Assembly: GCA_015680905.1 (NCBI GenBank) | Contig: CM027377.1 | Span: forward strand, 88,701,001 to 88,765,000 | Source of the DNA: Coptis chinensis | Lineage: Eukaryota > Streptophyta > Magnoliopsida > Ranunculales > Ranunculaceae | Length of the DNA: 64,000 bases | Reading direction: 5' to 3' | Shown: piece by piece, positions 23,187-34,928 of the stretch | How positions within the stretch are numbered: position 1 is the stretch's first letter | Layout: every line of letters starts with the position of its first letter | The notes under the pieces: model-generated | What the model was told of the DNA's origin: nothing | Database searches by the model: none | The model's input: the letters and a program-made list of their open reading frames with translations, nothing else | Translations under genes and position numbers: made by a program

Positions 23187-25443
23187 CTATGGACAATTCC
23201 TTTTGTCATGGGCTGTTTTCTGCTTGCATTGTCCACACGTCCTCAAACTTTTCTCCTGAGATATCTCGATTGGCTTTTTATGTCTACATGTATCTTTCTT
23301 CCTCCCTTTTCTTTGTGAAATATTTGGGTTTAAAAGCAATAGTTGGGAGACATCAATCGGAGGCTCTTGTTCTTCATTAGCTTCAATTGGTGAAGGCACT
23401 TACACCTTTCTAGTTGCATCGAACATAGCATAACTTTCAATCAGTGCGGTCATGGCATCAATGAACATTTTAAACTTTTCATTATCTCTCGCTGCTTCAT
23501 AAACTACTTGATTGGCCACAAAGAAACCGTGTGTAAGTCTTAACACCTCTGATTCTTGTGCACTACTCACTATTGCGCTCCCATTGAAGACTCTATAACA
23601 GTTTGCTCCTTTCATCCATCTTCTCAAAATAAAGTGTTCTGGTATTTCATCAACGTCGTAGTGGATAAGCAACTTTAAAAGATGTTGGCAGGGAATTCCC
23701 ATGAATTGAAAAAACTTGCATTCACATGTGCCCATATTAGTTTCTCGATTAAAGTTAACATTCCAAACTCTCTGGCCTTTATACCTTCTCGACGTCATGG
23801 TGTAAGACTTGAAGTTGATATCGGGTTTTTCTTTTAGAAGTTTGTAGTCTTGGGCTTTAGACCATTCTTCTTTAAACTTCATATACACACTTCTTGTGAA
23901 CACCTTTGCTGCATTCTTTAGGAGATATTCCTGCCTGCCCACAATGCGGTCTTTATGTTCAGTTTCATAGTCTTCCTCTCTTTCTCTTTGTGCAATTCTT
24001 CGCAAACACCTCTCATTTTGGTAAACAAATTTCTGGAGATTAGTGTCTACTGTAAAATATTCTTTGTAAAAAGAATTCATAGATTCGCTGCGCCCCGTGG
24101 TATTCATTCCTGCATAAAAAGTGTTTAAGTGATATACTGGAACCCATTTTGCTCGAATTACATACATTGTTTGTAGCCACTTATTTTCCACCAAGTCATT
24201 CTTCTGCAACATCTCTTGCCACAACATTTCAAATTCACTTACACTATAAGTCCTTCAAAGACACCGCTGCATTTCATCTTCAAACGTGGTGCTCTTCGCA
24301 TATGCATGTCCCAAATACTCGGGAAATTTGCTTGTGATGTGCCAAAGACAAAACCGATGTCGTGTATTAGGAAATACCTTGGCAACAGCTACTGTCATAG
24401 CTCTATCTTGATCCGTAATTACAGAAATCGGGTGGCGCCCACCCATAGCCCCAAGCCACGTCTTGAACAACCACAAAAAACTTTCTTCTGTCTCATCAAG
24501 AAGCAAAGCACAACCAAATTGAATAGATTGAAGATGGTGATTAATTCCAGTGAAGGGCCCAAAAGGCATCTCATATTGATTTTTCCTGTAGGTGGTATCG
24601 AAAACAAACAACATCTCCAAAATGTTGGTAATCGAAAGCACGTGATCGCCCATCCACCCAAAAAAAATTCACCCCCCTACCCGTGGTATCACACTCTATG
24701 GCATAAAAAAATTGGGGGTCTTCTACTTTCTTTTTCTAAAAATACGCATAAGATGCGCTTGCATCATTTTCCTTCGGTATTTTGTACTTCTTCCATTTGG
24801 AGTTCAAGTGATTGTAACAATCTCTGCCACCATACCCCATCGCCTCTCCACCAAGAAGTGCAGGAATTCTTCCTATGGGTAAGTTTAGATCATCAAACCT
24901 CTCTACCAAAATCTTAGCCGCTTTAGGCATAATTTTCACTGTTCTCAATTTCACCCTCTTGTTAGGAGTGACCATCTTGTGGCTGTGGGTATCATCAAAA
25001 TATTTCACCATCCATGACTTATCATCTTGCTTGACTACTCTCATTCGTGCTTTGCATTCACATCTAATTGTTGACGTGCTTCTTCTTTTCACTTTACTCT
25101 CCGAGTTGTCTTCTACCTTGTCACGCTTTCCTTCTCGGGCACAAACCATATCACAAACTGTCACCTCATCATCATTACGATCTCTGGATCTTTTTTGGGT
25201 ACTACGAACACGAGTTGAGAAACCATTTTGTTTACCATACTCCAAATAATATGATTTTGCTTCCTCTAGACTTTGATAACTCATCCCCACTTTTGGTACA
25301 GCCAATTTCTCTAACACTTCATTTGGAGTTTCAACGGATAAAGAAGGAAATTCATTGTTGGGAACTACTCCATCATTATACAAAATCATTTCCTCCACTT
25401 CTTCACCGGGAGAGAAGTTTGCGACCTCCACTTCCTCGTCCAT
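23187..25443 (-). pseudogene. FAR1/MULE-type transposase, broken by three in-frame stops and one frameshift
   Basis: The start is ATG 25443 (MDEEVEVANF). Domains in order are: an N-terminal FAR1-type DNA-binding domain (EEAKSYYLEYGKQNGF, then CECKARMRVV with TDTHSH-like HSHKM, residues about 60-190); a MULE DDE domain (VFDTTYRKN, SVITDQDRAM, FCLWHI); a SWIM zinc finger (CECKFFQFMGIPCQHLL, near 23680); and a C-terminal CX2CX5HX4C knuckle (CGQCKQKTAHDKRNC, near 23190-23235). Stops interrupt the frame at about 24736 (TAG), 24255 (TGA) and 23400 (TAA). A one-base frame change lies near 24610. Otherwise the reading frame is remarkably complete for about 750 codons, so the damage is light. It would catalyse cut-and-paste transposition in the nucleus if intact. 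Confidence 0.9.
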
Positions 25444-26071
25444 TCTGAACAAATCAATAATGAAGAGTATAAAAAAAATCAAATTAATAAAATTCAGCTT
25501 TTGCAATAAAAATGTCGGACTAACGAAATATAAATGCAATATGTAATTCAATTAAGCATGCTTGAGATGCATTTAGAAAAATTAAATTGAAAGCGTAATA
25601 AAAAAATCAATGTGAAAACAAATTTTTAGGCAGGAAAACGTGGTTGCATTGTGAACCAGCAAAATAGTTTTTTTTTGTATGAAACATAGAACCAATTTGA
25701 TTGCAGGTCTACAAGTTCCTTAGGGATTCTAATTTCAAACGCCACTAATCTAGTCTAGTTGTACAAAAAGCTTTAAAAAAAAACTCACTTCTGATTTGGT
25801 ATTTCTTAGTTATAACTAAAGCACGAACTTTTGGGAGAATGAAAACTTGGTGGCGACGAAGAAAATGAGTAAGAGATGGTGGAGCAGACGTTGGCGTGGT
25901 ATTAAGAAGATGGAGTTAGTGCTCCTCCTCCTTTTGATTTAGAGAAGAGGCACGTTGTGGAGTTGGGAAGACGAAGGGGTCGCATAAGTTTTTTTTTCTA
26001 ATTGTTTAAAAAGAAGTTTGGAAAGACGAAAATACCCCTGCTTATAACTAGCTTAGTAGTTTGAACACATC
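25444..26071. other. MULE transposase upstream region
   Basis: No gene. AT-rich leader between the transposase start and the right TIR. A promoter is expected here but I see no clear TATA box. Confidence 0.5.
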
Positions 26072-26156
26072 CATGCGTTGGATAGTTTACAATTGGACGG
26101 TTAGGATTTGGCGTTAGATTGGAGTCACAGTAGATGCAGTTCGTTTAACCAGCCCC
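26072..26156 (-). repeat. MULE terminal inverted repeat, right
   Basis: Inverted partner of 19791-19875. It lies about 630 bases upstream of the transposase start and probably carries its promoter, as in other MULEs (inference). Confidence 0.92.
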
Positions 26157-26165
26157 TAAGTTAAA
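26157..26165. repeat. TSD of the MULE, right
   Basis: TAAGTTAAA, then the D LTR resumes with 'ttcatatatttagtttcg'. Confidence 0.92.
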
Positions 26166-26302
26166 TTCATATATTTAGTTTCGTAATATAAATTCACATC
26201 CATAAATATTGCTCTCACCACTGTTTTCTTGTATTTGATTAGTTGAATTCGTTTAATTCCAAAGAGTTAAGAGTGGAACGATTCCGTATTCTATATATTG
26301 CA

Positions 26303-26305
<3 letters not shown>

Positions 26306-26377
<72 letters not shown>
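26306..26377. repeat. TA dinucleotide microsatellite in D LTR 2
   Basis: About 36 TA units; the same place in D LTR 1 and 3 has only about 8-12 units. It explains most of the extra length of this D unit. Confidence 0.9.
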
Positions 26378-26380
<3 letters not shown>

Positions 26381-26432
26381 TTAGAAATAAATAATTGGTA
26401 ACGTAAGAATAAGTTAGAAAGATCTAGTTGAG

Positions 26433-27387
26433 TGTTTTACGTTATTAATGTGCTACCAAGAATCTCACTCACGACGAATCTGGGGGAGGGGAGTGAGGAA
26501 GGTAGTTGGTCCACTGGAATCTGGTAAATGATTACTCTAAGTTATAAAGAATATTGAAACTAAAGTTGTTTTGAAGATTGAAAAGACATAAACTTGGAAG
26601 CAAATAAAAGGAAATGATTGATTGAAGAAATAAGACAAGAAATAAGATTGATTGATTGATTGAAAATGTAAAAACAAGAACAAGATTGAATTGAAAAACA
26701 AGAAAGTAAATGACTTAATTGAAAAACTAGACATGAAAATAAGTCCTACATGACGCTAGATTAAATATAGGTGCCTTTCTCTCTCTATAACATTTAGATT
26801 ATATACCCTTACTTTTGCCTTTTACTGATTTGACCTTCTCCATTATAATTGAGACACCTCACACTTCACTTTTTTCTTTTGCTTTTGCTTTTTATTTTTG
26901 ATATCTTCTTGACCAAGATAGGTTTTGGATAATGCCATATTTTGAGATAGGGCCTCCATCTCTGGTCTTCTGAGTTGAGAGCTTTCACCTTTAACTTTGA
27001 CAATTGACTTTTACTTTTTTAGCACTTTTTCATAAAAGCTTTGGGTCTTCATAATAAGCGTGATTAAGGCTTCTTTTTGTGCTAAGACGATGCTTTTATG
27101 ATAAGTGGTCTGAAATTCTTTGTAACATGAAAAGGGAAATAAAAGCAATGAGTTGTCTTTTCATTTAGCATAAAAATGGTTGTAATACAGTTATAAGGGT
27201 AATAAAACGCACATTTGGGAGCTGATCACTCCACAAGAGGACTAGTTTCTCTCACCGGTGGTTGTCGCATTGGGTGTTTCTCCTTTAATACATGTGCAAT
27301 CTCCGCAGTATTGGAGGCAACCCCTGATCGATGATGACAACACTTTTACCGCTGCAGCAAAATTACCATTAACAACTTTCTGTAAGT
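26433..27387. other. D spacer 2, non-coding
   Basis: Closely similar to 14337-15268. It holds the same GATT repeat (near 26650-26665) and ends 'taacaactttctgtaag' before the next LTR. No gene is seen, and there is no clear polypurine tract before the LTR. Confidence 0.65.
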
Positions 27388-28806
27388 CATAAGAGCCCAA
27401 AACTATAGTTTTAACCCCTTAATAATATTACATTTAGACCTATTATGTGTATAATAAATAAAAGTTAGTATTGTTTACGTGATTTTGTGTATTTCAGGTA
27501 TTAGAGTCAAATATGTGAAGAAATATGTCACTTTTGTAAGAGAAAGAAGCAAAAGTTGCTTGCTAAGAAGTTCGATGTGTAAAGGCCAAGTTTTAAGGAG
27601 AAAAAGCCTTTTTAAACCTCAGTCAAAGCTGAAAAGTCAAAGTCAACGAGGGCAGAAATAGAGCATAAAAGTCAACAGAACTTTCGCAAGGCGTATCTTC
27701 GGACTCAGACCTCAGAATTGGGCCTACTATATGTCAAAATGATCGGCTCGGAAGGAGCTTTCTATTGGTCTAAGAATTGACCCAATCATAGTAGCAAAAG
27801 TAGACAAAATGGGTATTACAATAAATTCCAGTAGATAAACCCTTTTTGGACTTAAGTAATTAAGTTTTGGGCTTAATTTAGTGGCCCAAAACATAGCTCC
27901 AAAGCCCATGCATGAAATTGTAAACCTAACGCTCTCCTATATAAAGAGGATGAAGGAAAAACTCTACTCTCTCTATCTCTCCCACTTAGTTTAGTTTAAT
28001 TAGGGTTTAATATTAGCTCTCTCCTACCTCTTTCCTTTAGTTAAATTTAGTTTTTAGAGTTTATAATTGTAGCATCCATAAAACCTCCATTAAAATTCCT
28101 TCAAGTTAATATTGTTATTCAATTCAATTGCTTCTCTTTCTATTATGTCTTCTTCTCATTCTTTTATTCATGACAGTCCCATGAAAAAAAGCTAAACCTC
28201 CATTAGAAGGGGTTTGAATGAAGCGTTGATGATGACTTGATTTGTTAGTTTAGAATTGTTGGTTAGAATTTCAAGTTTAGGTTTCTCTTGACTAAGAAAT
28301 AAGAAGAGTTTAATGTAAACTTGAGAATAGTGAGTTTTGCCATGAGAATGGAAAACAAACTTTCTCTCATGCTAATTAGTTATGACTAGAGATACCATAA
28401 ATGATTAGGGACCATTCAATGCCTAACATTTATGTTTGAACCTTGTGTTTAAACGTAAAGATTAAGGTTTTGCAACAACTCCATCCTAGCATGTTAAGTA
28501 TTAATTAAAGTGGATTTAAATATCTTTCTATTCTTTTCTATATTTTATTCAAGTTATATTCAATTGCTTTAATTATATTAGTATAAGTTAAATTCGTATA
28601 TTTAATTTCGTAATATAAATTCACATCCATAAATATTGCTCTCACTACTATTTCTTTGTATTTGGTTAGTTGAATTCGTTTAAGTCTAGATAGTTAAGAG
28701 TGGAACGATTCCGTACTCTATATATTGTATATATATATATATATATATCTAAGAGTAGGAAATAAATAATTATAACATAAGAATAAGTTAGAGAGATCTA
28801 GTTGAG
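27388..28806 (+). repeat. D LTR 3, complete and uninterrupted
   Basis: About 1419 bases. It starts TCATAAGAGCCC (TG changed to TC) and ends near 'gagatctagttgag'. TATATAAAG is at 27938-27946. It serves as the reference for the empty sites of X2, the MULE and the LINE. A short TA repeat lies at about 28731-28748. Confidence 0.7.
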
Positions 28807-29736
28807 TTTTTTACTTTTATTAATGTGCTACCAAGAATCTCACTCACGATGAATTTAGGGGAGGGGAGTGAGGAAGGTAGTTGGTCCACCAGAATCTGGT
28901 AAATGATTACTCTAAGTTATGAAGAATATTAAAAACTAAAGTTGTTATGAATATTGAAAAGACATAAACTTGAAAGCAAATAAAAGGAAATGGTTGATTG
29001 AAGATATAACACAAGAAATAAGATTGATTGATTGATTGAAAATGTAAAAACAAGAACAAGATTGAATTGAAAAACAAGAAAGTAAATGAGTTAATTGAAA
29101 AACAATAAATGAAAATAAATCCTACATGCCACTAGATTAAATATAGGTACTTTTCTCTCTCCATAACATTTAGATTATATACCCCTACTTTTGCCTTTTA
29201 CTGATTTGCCCTTCTCCATTATAATTGAGACACCTCACACTTCACTTTTTGTTTTTGCTTTCTGATTTCTTCTTGACCAAGATAGGTTTCGGAGAATGCC
29301 ATATTTTGAGATAAGGGCCTCCATCTCTGGTCTTCTGAGTTGAGAGCTTTGACCTTTGACTTTCACTTTTTCAGCACTTTTTCATGGAATCTTTTGGCCT
29401 TCATAATAAGCGTGATTAAGGCTTCTTCTAGTGCTAAGACGCAGCATTTATGATAAGTTGTCTGAAATTCTCTGTAACCTAAAAAGGGCAATAAAAGCTA
29501 TGAGTTGTCTTTTCATTTAGTGTAAGAATGGTTGTAATACAGTAATATAAGGATAATAAAATACACATTTGGGAACTGATCACTCAACAAGAGGAATAGT
29601 TGCTCTCACAGGTGGTTGTCGCATTGGGTGTTTCTCCTTTAATGCATGTACAGCCTCTGCAATATTGGAGGCAACCCCTGATGATGACAACACTTTTACC
29701 GCTATAGCAAAATTACCATCAATAACTTTCTGTAAG
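28807..29736. other. D spacer 3, non-coding
   Basis: About 930 bases, matches spacers 1 and 2. No gene seen. Confidence 0.65.
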
Positions 29737-30446
29737 TGATTAGAGTCCAAAATTGTAGTTTTAACCCCCTAATAATATTACATTTAGATCAATTATGTGT
29801 ATAATAAATAAAAGTTAGTACTGTTTACGTGTTTTTGTGTATTTCAAGTATTAGAGTTAAATATGTGAAGAAATATGTCACTTTTGCAAGTGAAATGAGC
29901 AAAGGTTGGTTGCTAAGAAGTTCTATGTTTAAAGTCCAAGTTTTAAGGAGAAAAAGCCTAGTCAAAGCTAAAAAGTCAAAGTCAACGCGGGCAGAAATAG
30001 AGCCTAAAAGTCAATAGAACTTACGCAAGCTGTATCTTTTGACTCAGACCTCGGAATTGGGTCTACTATATGTCAAAACGACCGACTCGAAAAGTTTTTT
30101 CTAATGGTTTAGGCCTTGATCCAATCAAAGTAGTAAAAGTGGAAGAAAAGGCTATTGTAGTAATTTCCAACAGAGAAACCCTTTTTGGACTTAAGTAATT
30201 AGGTTTTGGGATTGATTTAATGGCCCAAAACATAGCTCCAAAGCCCATGCACAAAATTGTAAACCGAACCCTCTCCTATATAAAGAAGGTTGAGGCTAAA
30301 CAAAATTGGGCTACTCCCTTCTTTAGTTTAGTTGTCAATTAGGGTTATTTTTTTTTTCGATAATACCTTATATATTCATAAATAAACCACTAAACCAGTA
30401 CAGGGGTAATCTTGTTTGTCAGGATACATTGTGGTAGCTGATCCAT

Positions 30447-33400
30447 TTACTGCAGATGGGAGGCCCATTTTGCTAACAAATGTGCCTCACCATTAGACCT
30501 CCTGTTTATCCACTTAAACTTACAAAACACAAAATCATAGCTTAACTTAACAACATAATCTCTCAAGCTCTCATACATCCATGAACAAGACTGGCTATTT
30601 AAAGCCTTTATAACCTCTAAATAGTCCCCTTCTATGTACACTACAGTCCACCCAAAGGCAAGAGCAAGTCTTATTGCCACCTCAGCCGCAACCATCTCTG
30701 CTTCCTCTGCTGACTTGGCTTAGAACTTTCTAGTGCCTGCCCCTACCACTCTACCTTCCGAGTCCCAAGCTATTGTTCCAAATTACTTCCCTCTCTGGGT
30801 AACTGAAAAGCAAAGATCAAACCTTATGTTAATACAATCATTAGGAATCTCAGGGAACATAGAGTCTAAATCATATTTAGACTGGTCAAAAGTAAACTCA
30901 GGGGGGTTAGAGGTCTCATTCTGAATGTTGCTTTCTGTAAAACCATTGTTACATTTGCAGGCCTCCAGTTTACTTATTCTAAAAGTTCTCTCCCTGTTTG
31001 GAACCCTGTGTTCAAACTTTGCTTCATTTCTTGTTTTCCAAATGTTGTGTAGCAGATAGCAAGCCTGAACTCCTGCCTGAGATATCTGTTGGCTCTTGCT
31101 ATTGCACCAACTAAGAAATTTTGTAATCCATTCTTTGGCATTATTACTACCCTTGTTTTCCATTCTCAGACCTAAGCCTGATGAGAACCACAGAAGTCTG
31201 GACCATTCACAGCCAAAAAACAGATGACTATCTGTTTCCAAACATTTGTAGCACAAGGGACAGGAGAAGTCCCCCAACATCTTCTTAGAAGCCAGCCTTT
31301 CCCCCATTGGCAAAGCATACATGTACACTTTCCAAAGGAACATCTGGAGATTGGCTAGTATTCTAGCTTTCCAAATGTGCTTCACAGTGTTTTTATTAAA
31401 GCTAGAACTCTGCCCTATACCATTATCCATCGATATGTGTTTGTAAGCATATTTCACTGTGAATCTCCCTGACTTCTCCCCACTCCAAACCATCCTATCC
31501 TTCCCTAGACCCAAAGGTCTGATCATAACTTCCTTGATTCTTGCAACTAGGAAAGGAGGGAAGAAGGTTGTGAGCTTGGCCTCATCCCATCCAGTCCTAT
31601 CCTCATGGAACAGGTCAGCCACATGGAGATCTTCAAGTCTAGGATCCTCCATCCCTAGTTCTCTATGAGTCTTGGGTTTCCCATTACAGATCACCCAAGG
31701 GTCATCCAGAACAGATGTGGAAGTACCACTATGGATCCCCCAGACCAAACCTCCATTAATAAGATTGAAAGTTTTGTGTATGCCTTTCTAAAAAAAGGAG
31801 GCATACCCAGGTGGTTTCCACACCTCCCCAATCCAGTTTTTTCCAAATATACTAGCAAGGGTCTTTGTCCATATAGATTCAATATCAGTAGCAGCTTTCC
31901 AAGGAAGCTTGGCTAGCATAGCTACATTTATGTCTCTCATCTTTTTGAACCCCAATCCTCCTTTAGACTTGGGTTTACATAAGTTGTCCCACCCAATGGT
32001 ATGGACACTTTTTGAATTTTTAGAACCATGCCAAAAAAAGTCTCTACATGCTTTGTCTATTTTGTCACAGGTAGACTTGGGAAGCATATAAGTAGACATA
32101 GCATAAAGAGGAGTGGATTGTACCACAGACTGGATTAGGGTAGCCCCCCGCCACTGTGAGAGTACCTTAGCCTTCCAAATTTTAATCTTATTATGGATCT
32201 TGTCCACTAAGAAGTCAAAAAATCTGCCTTCCTTTGAGAAAGCATAATAGGGATCCCTAAATACTTATCCTTTGGATCAAAAGTCTCATCTTCCAAAACT
32301 TTTTAACTTTATTTTTTGTTTCTAAACTTGATGTTTCTACTAAAAAACATGCTTGACTTATCAAAATTAATCGGTTGCCTGTAAAAAAGACAGTAGTCTT
32401 GGAGGATGTCCTTAAGGTGACCCCCATCCTCAAGATTACCTCTAGTGAACATGATTAAGTCATCAGCATAGAGGAGGTAGGAGATGGGAGGAGAAGCTCT
32501 CCTGATCTTAATCCCATGGACTTTCTCCTCATCCTCAGCTTTGGCAATCATCCTTGATAGATCCTTAGACATGATGATAAAGAGATAAGGTGGTAGAGGA
32601 TCCCCCTGTCTAAGGCCTCTTTCAGGGATGATCTTATTAAGAGGACTCCCATTCAAAAGGACTTGGAAGGAAACAGTAGATATACATTGCTTAATCAAAC
32701 TCCTCCATCTTTGGCTAAACCCCAGCCTCTCAAAGATGTTATCCACTAGAGACCATTCCACTCTATCATAGACTTTTTCCATATCCATCTTTAAAGCAAC
32801 CCACCCATGATTCTTGTCTTTCATGTTTTTCATGTGATGAAAAAGTTCACAAGCCAAACCAGTATTATCTCCTATATTTCTCCCTTTTATGAAGGCCCCT
32901 TGAAAGGGAGAAACAATTTTATTTAGGTACCCCTTTAACCTATTGGGTAAAATCTTAGAAATGACTTTATAACAGAAATTGCAGAGACTGATAGGCCTAA
33001 AAGTTGCCACAGTCTTAGGATTGTTTATCTTAGGAATAAGGGCAATGTAAGTTTCATTAAAAGTGGGGTTAAGCTCCCCCTTAGTAAAAAAAATCCTTCA
33101 CAAAAGCAACAATGATGCTGCCCACTATGTCCCATGTGTTTTGATAGAAACACCCTTGGAACCCATTAGGTCCGAGAGCCTTAAGGCTACCCATCTTTTT
33201 AACAGTTCGCAAATATCCTCATAAGTAGGGATGGCAGTAAGGCTCTCATTTTCCTTATCAGTGATACAGGGTTTGAACAAATTAAGGATGCTATCATTTC
33301 TTTGGGGATGGTCAGAGTTGAAGAGATCTCTAAAGTAGGAGTTTATATTCTCCCCTACTTCAGTTCTCCCTACACTCCATCCTCCCCCTTGCTTCTGTAG

Positions 33401-34535
33401 CTTCTCAATGCTGTTTTTCCTTCTTCTAAAGATGGTTGGGAGGTGGAAAAACTTAGTGTTTTTTTCACCCTCCTTCAACCAATGAATAGTGGATTTCTGT
33501 TTCCAAAAACTTTCCTCCTTAACCAACCACTCAAACAGCTCAGTTTTTAAGCCTTTTGCTTTTTCATAGTTGGTTAGGGAGAAAGGTTTTTTCAACACAT
33601 CTTCTAGCTCTTTATTAACTTTTTTAATATTAGTAAAGATGTTGCCAAACACCTTCTTATTCCAAATAGAAAGATGTTGTTGTGTCATCTTATGTTTAAG
33701 GATAACATTAATATCAGGCAAGTCATGAGAAATAGAATTCCAAGCAGTATCTATAACAGGTATGCAAGTATTATCAGTGAACCACATATTGTAAAATCTA
33801 AAAGGTTTTTCATGTTCAACTCTATTATCATCCTTAGCATTAAGATTTATCATGATAGACAGGTGATCAAAGCTAGCATTAACCACATTGTACACATGCA
33901 TGTTAGGAAAGAGGATAACCCAGGCATCAGTAGCTACAGCTCTATCTAGTCTCTCTATTATGTGACTTTGAGGGGCTCTGTTATTGCTCCAAGTATACTT
34001 TGGTCCCTTAAACCCTAGGTCAATCAACCCAAGATCATTTATCAGCCCATTAAACTCCACCATACTCTTATAAAAAATACTCCTACCCCCAATTTTTTCA
34101 TTGAGAGATGTAATGGCATTGAAATCCCCAAACATACACCAAGGTCCAAGAATCAAGGTAGCTACATCCCTGAGCTCCGACCAAACTTTATGCCTATTAC
34201 ATGCTAAGGATTCCCCATAAACAAAGGAAAAAAACCAAGATTCAGTGCAATAATAATTATTCAGTTTACCTGTCAACCTGGTTCCTAGTTGCCCCCAAGA
34301 TTTCCAGGTCCACCCCTTCTTTCCAGAGAACAGCAAGACCCCCACTCCGACCCATAGCTGGAACACAGTAACATCCCCTGTACTTAACCATCCTACTTAT
34401 CCCTTGCATCCTTTCAATTCCAACTTTTGTTTCAGACAGACATATAATATCAGGGTCAAACCTACCTATTAAGTCCTTTAGATTTTGAACTGTCGTGGAG
34501 GAACTTATTCCCCGGCAATTCCAGGCTTGTATCAT
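30447..34535 (-). pseudogene. LINE ORF2: endonuclease, reverse transcriptase, zinc finger, RNase H
   Basis: It starts near 34535 (MIQAWNCRGI, typical of the APE-type endonuclease) with LSETK at about 34440. It continues in another frame with FGDFNAI, YTWSNNR and ERLDR (34200-33930). Reverse transcriptase blocks include RPISLCNFCYKVISKI, GAFIKGRNI and YLLYADDLIMF (about 33010-32450). A CX2C...HX4C zinc segment lies near 31290-31190 (CPLCYKCLETDSHLFFGC). An RNase H-like end occupies 30695-30447 (EGDYLEVIKAL). At least four frame changes (around 34270, 33120, 32250 and 31760-31790) and a stop near 30720-30780 break it. Confidence 0.88.
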
Positions 34536-34928
34536 GGTTGACGAGGCAGCTGTTGTGGGACGGCTGCCGAAACCCCCGAGAAGACACCGAACCCCACTGC
34601 TTTCGGGCTCATCACTACCACATATATTACTCTTACCAACTCCACTTTCCTCATTATCTCCACTGAACTTACCTGAACATTCCCCCTTATACTGTTTCTT
34701 ATCTATATAGGATCCCTTTTTTATCACCAAGGAATCATCCACAGCTATTGGCTTTGGTTGTGGGAAACTTATCTGAGTAATGCTGTCTTCAGAGTCGTAC
34801 CCACCTCCTTCCAAGCTTCCTTGAGCAAGATCCACAGGCATGTTCCCAACAGACACTTCCTCTTGCACTCCACCATTATGAATCCCCAATTTAGTATCGC
34901 CTCCTAGAGAGTTATACTCTTCCCCCCA

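Larger units (their letters stand above)
19791..26156 (-). mobile_element. FAR1-type Mutator-like element (MULE), 6366 bp, 9-bp TSD TAAGTTAAA
   Basis: Both ends begin GGGGCTGGTTAAACGAACT and form 85-bp terminal inverted repeats with two mismatches. The element is bounded by TAAGTTAAA at 19782-19790 and 26157-26165; a 9-bp duplication is the Mutator hallmark. The empty site is readable in the other D LTRs (taagttaaattc). The transposase gene lies on the minus strand at 23187-25443. The other half (19876-23186) has no transposase sequence but contains a tRNA-like sequence and exon-like fragments. Near-perfect TIRs and TSD suggest a fairly recent insertion, although the transposase frame is broken. 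Confidence 0.93.
15269..26432 (+). repeat. D LTR 2, interrupted by X2 and the MULE
   Basis: Pieces 15269-15787, 19106-19790 and 26166-26432 join into one D LTR when X2, the MULE and their target duplications are removed. The TATA box is at 19138. The empty-site sequence for both insertions can be read in D LTR 3. Confidence 0.75.

Noticed and set aside
24216-25448. Plus-strand ORFs (up to 233 codons) across the MULE transposase
   Set aside because: Antisense shadows of the transposase; domains read only on the minus strand.
30335-30347. Target-site duplication for the LINE ('caattagggtta')
   Set aside because: No convincing partner was found near 37250-37400; the 5' end of the LINE is uncertain.
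31459-31916. Plus-strand ORFs in the LINE
   Set aside because: Shadows of the reverse transcriptase frame on the opposite strand.
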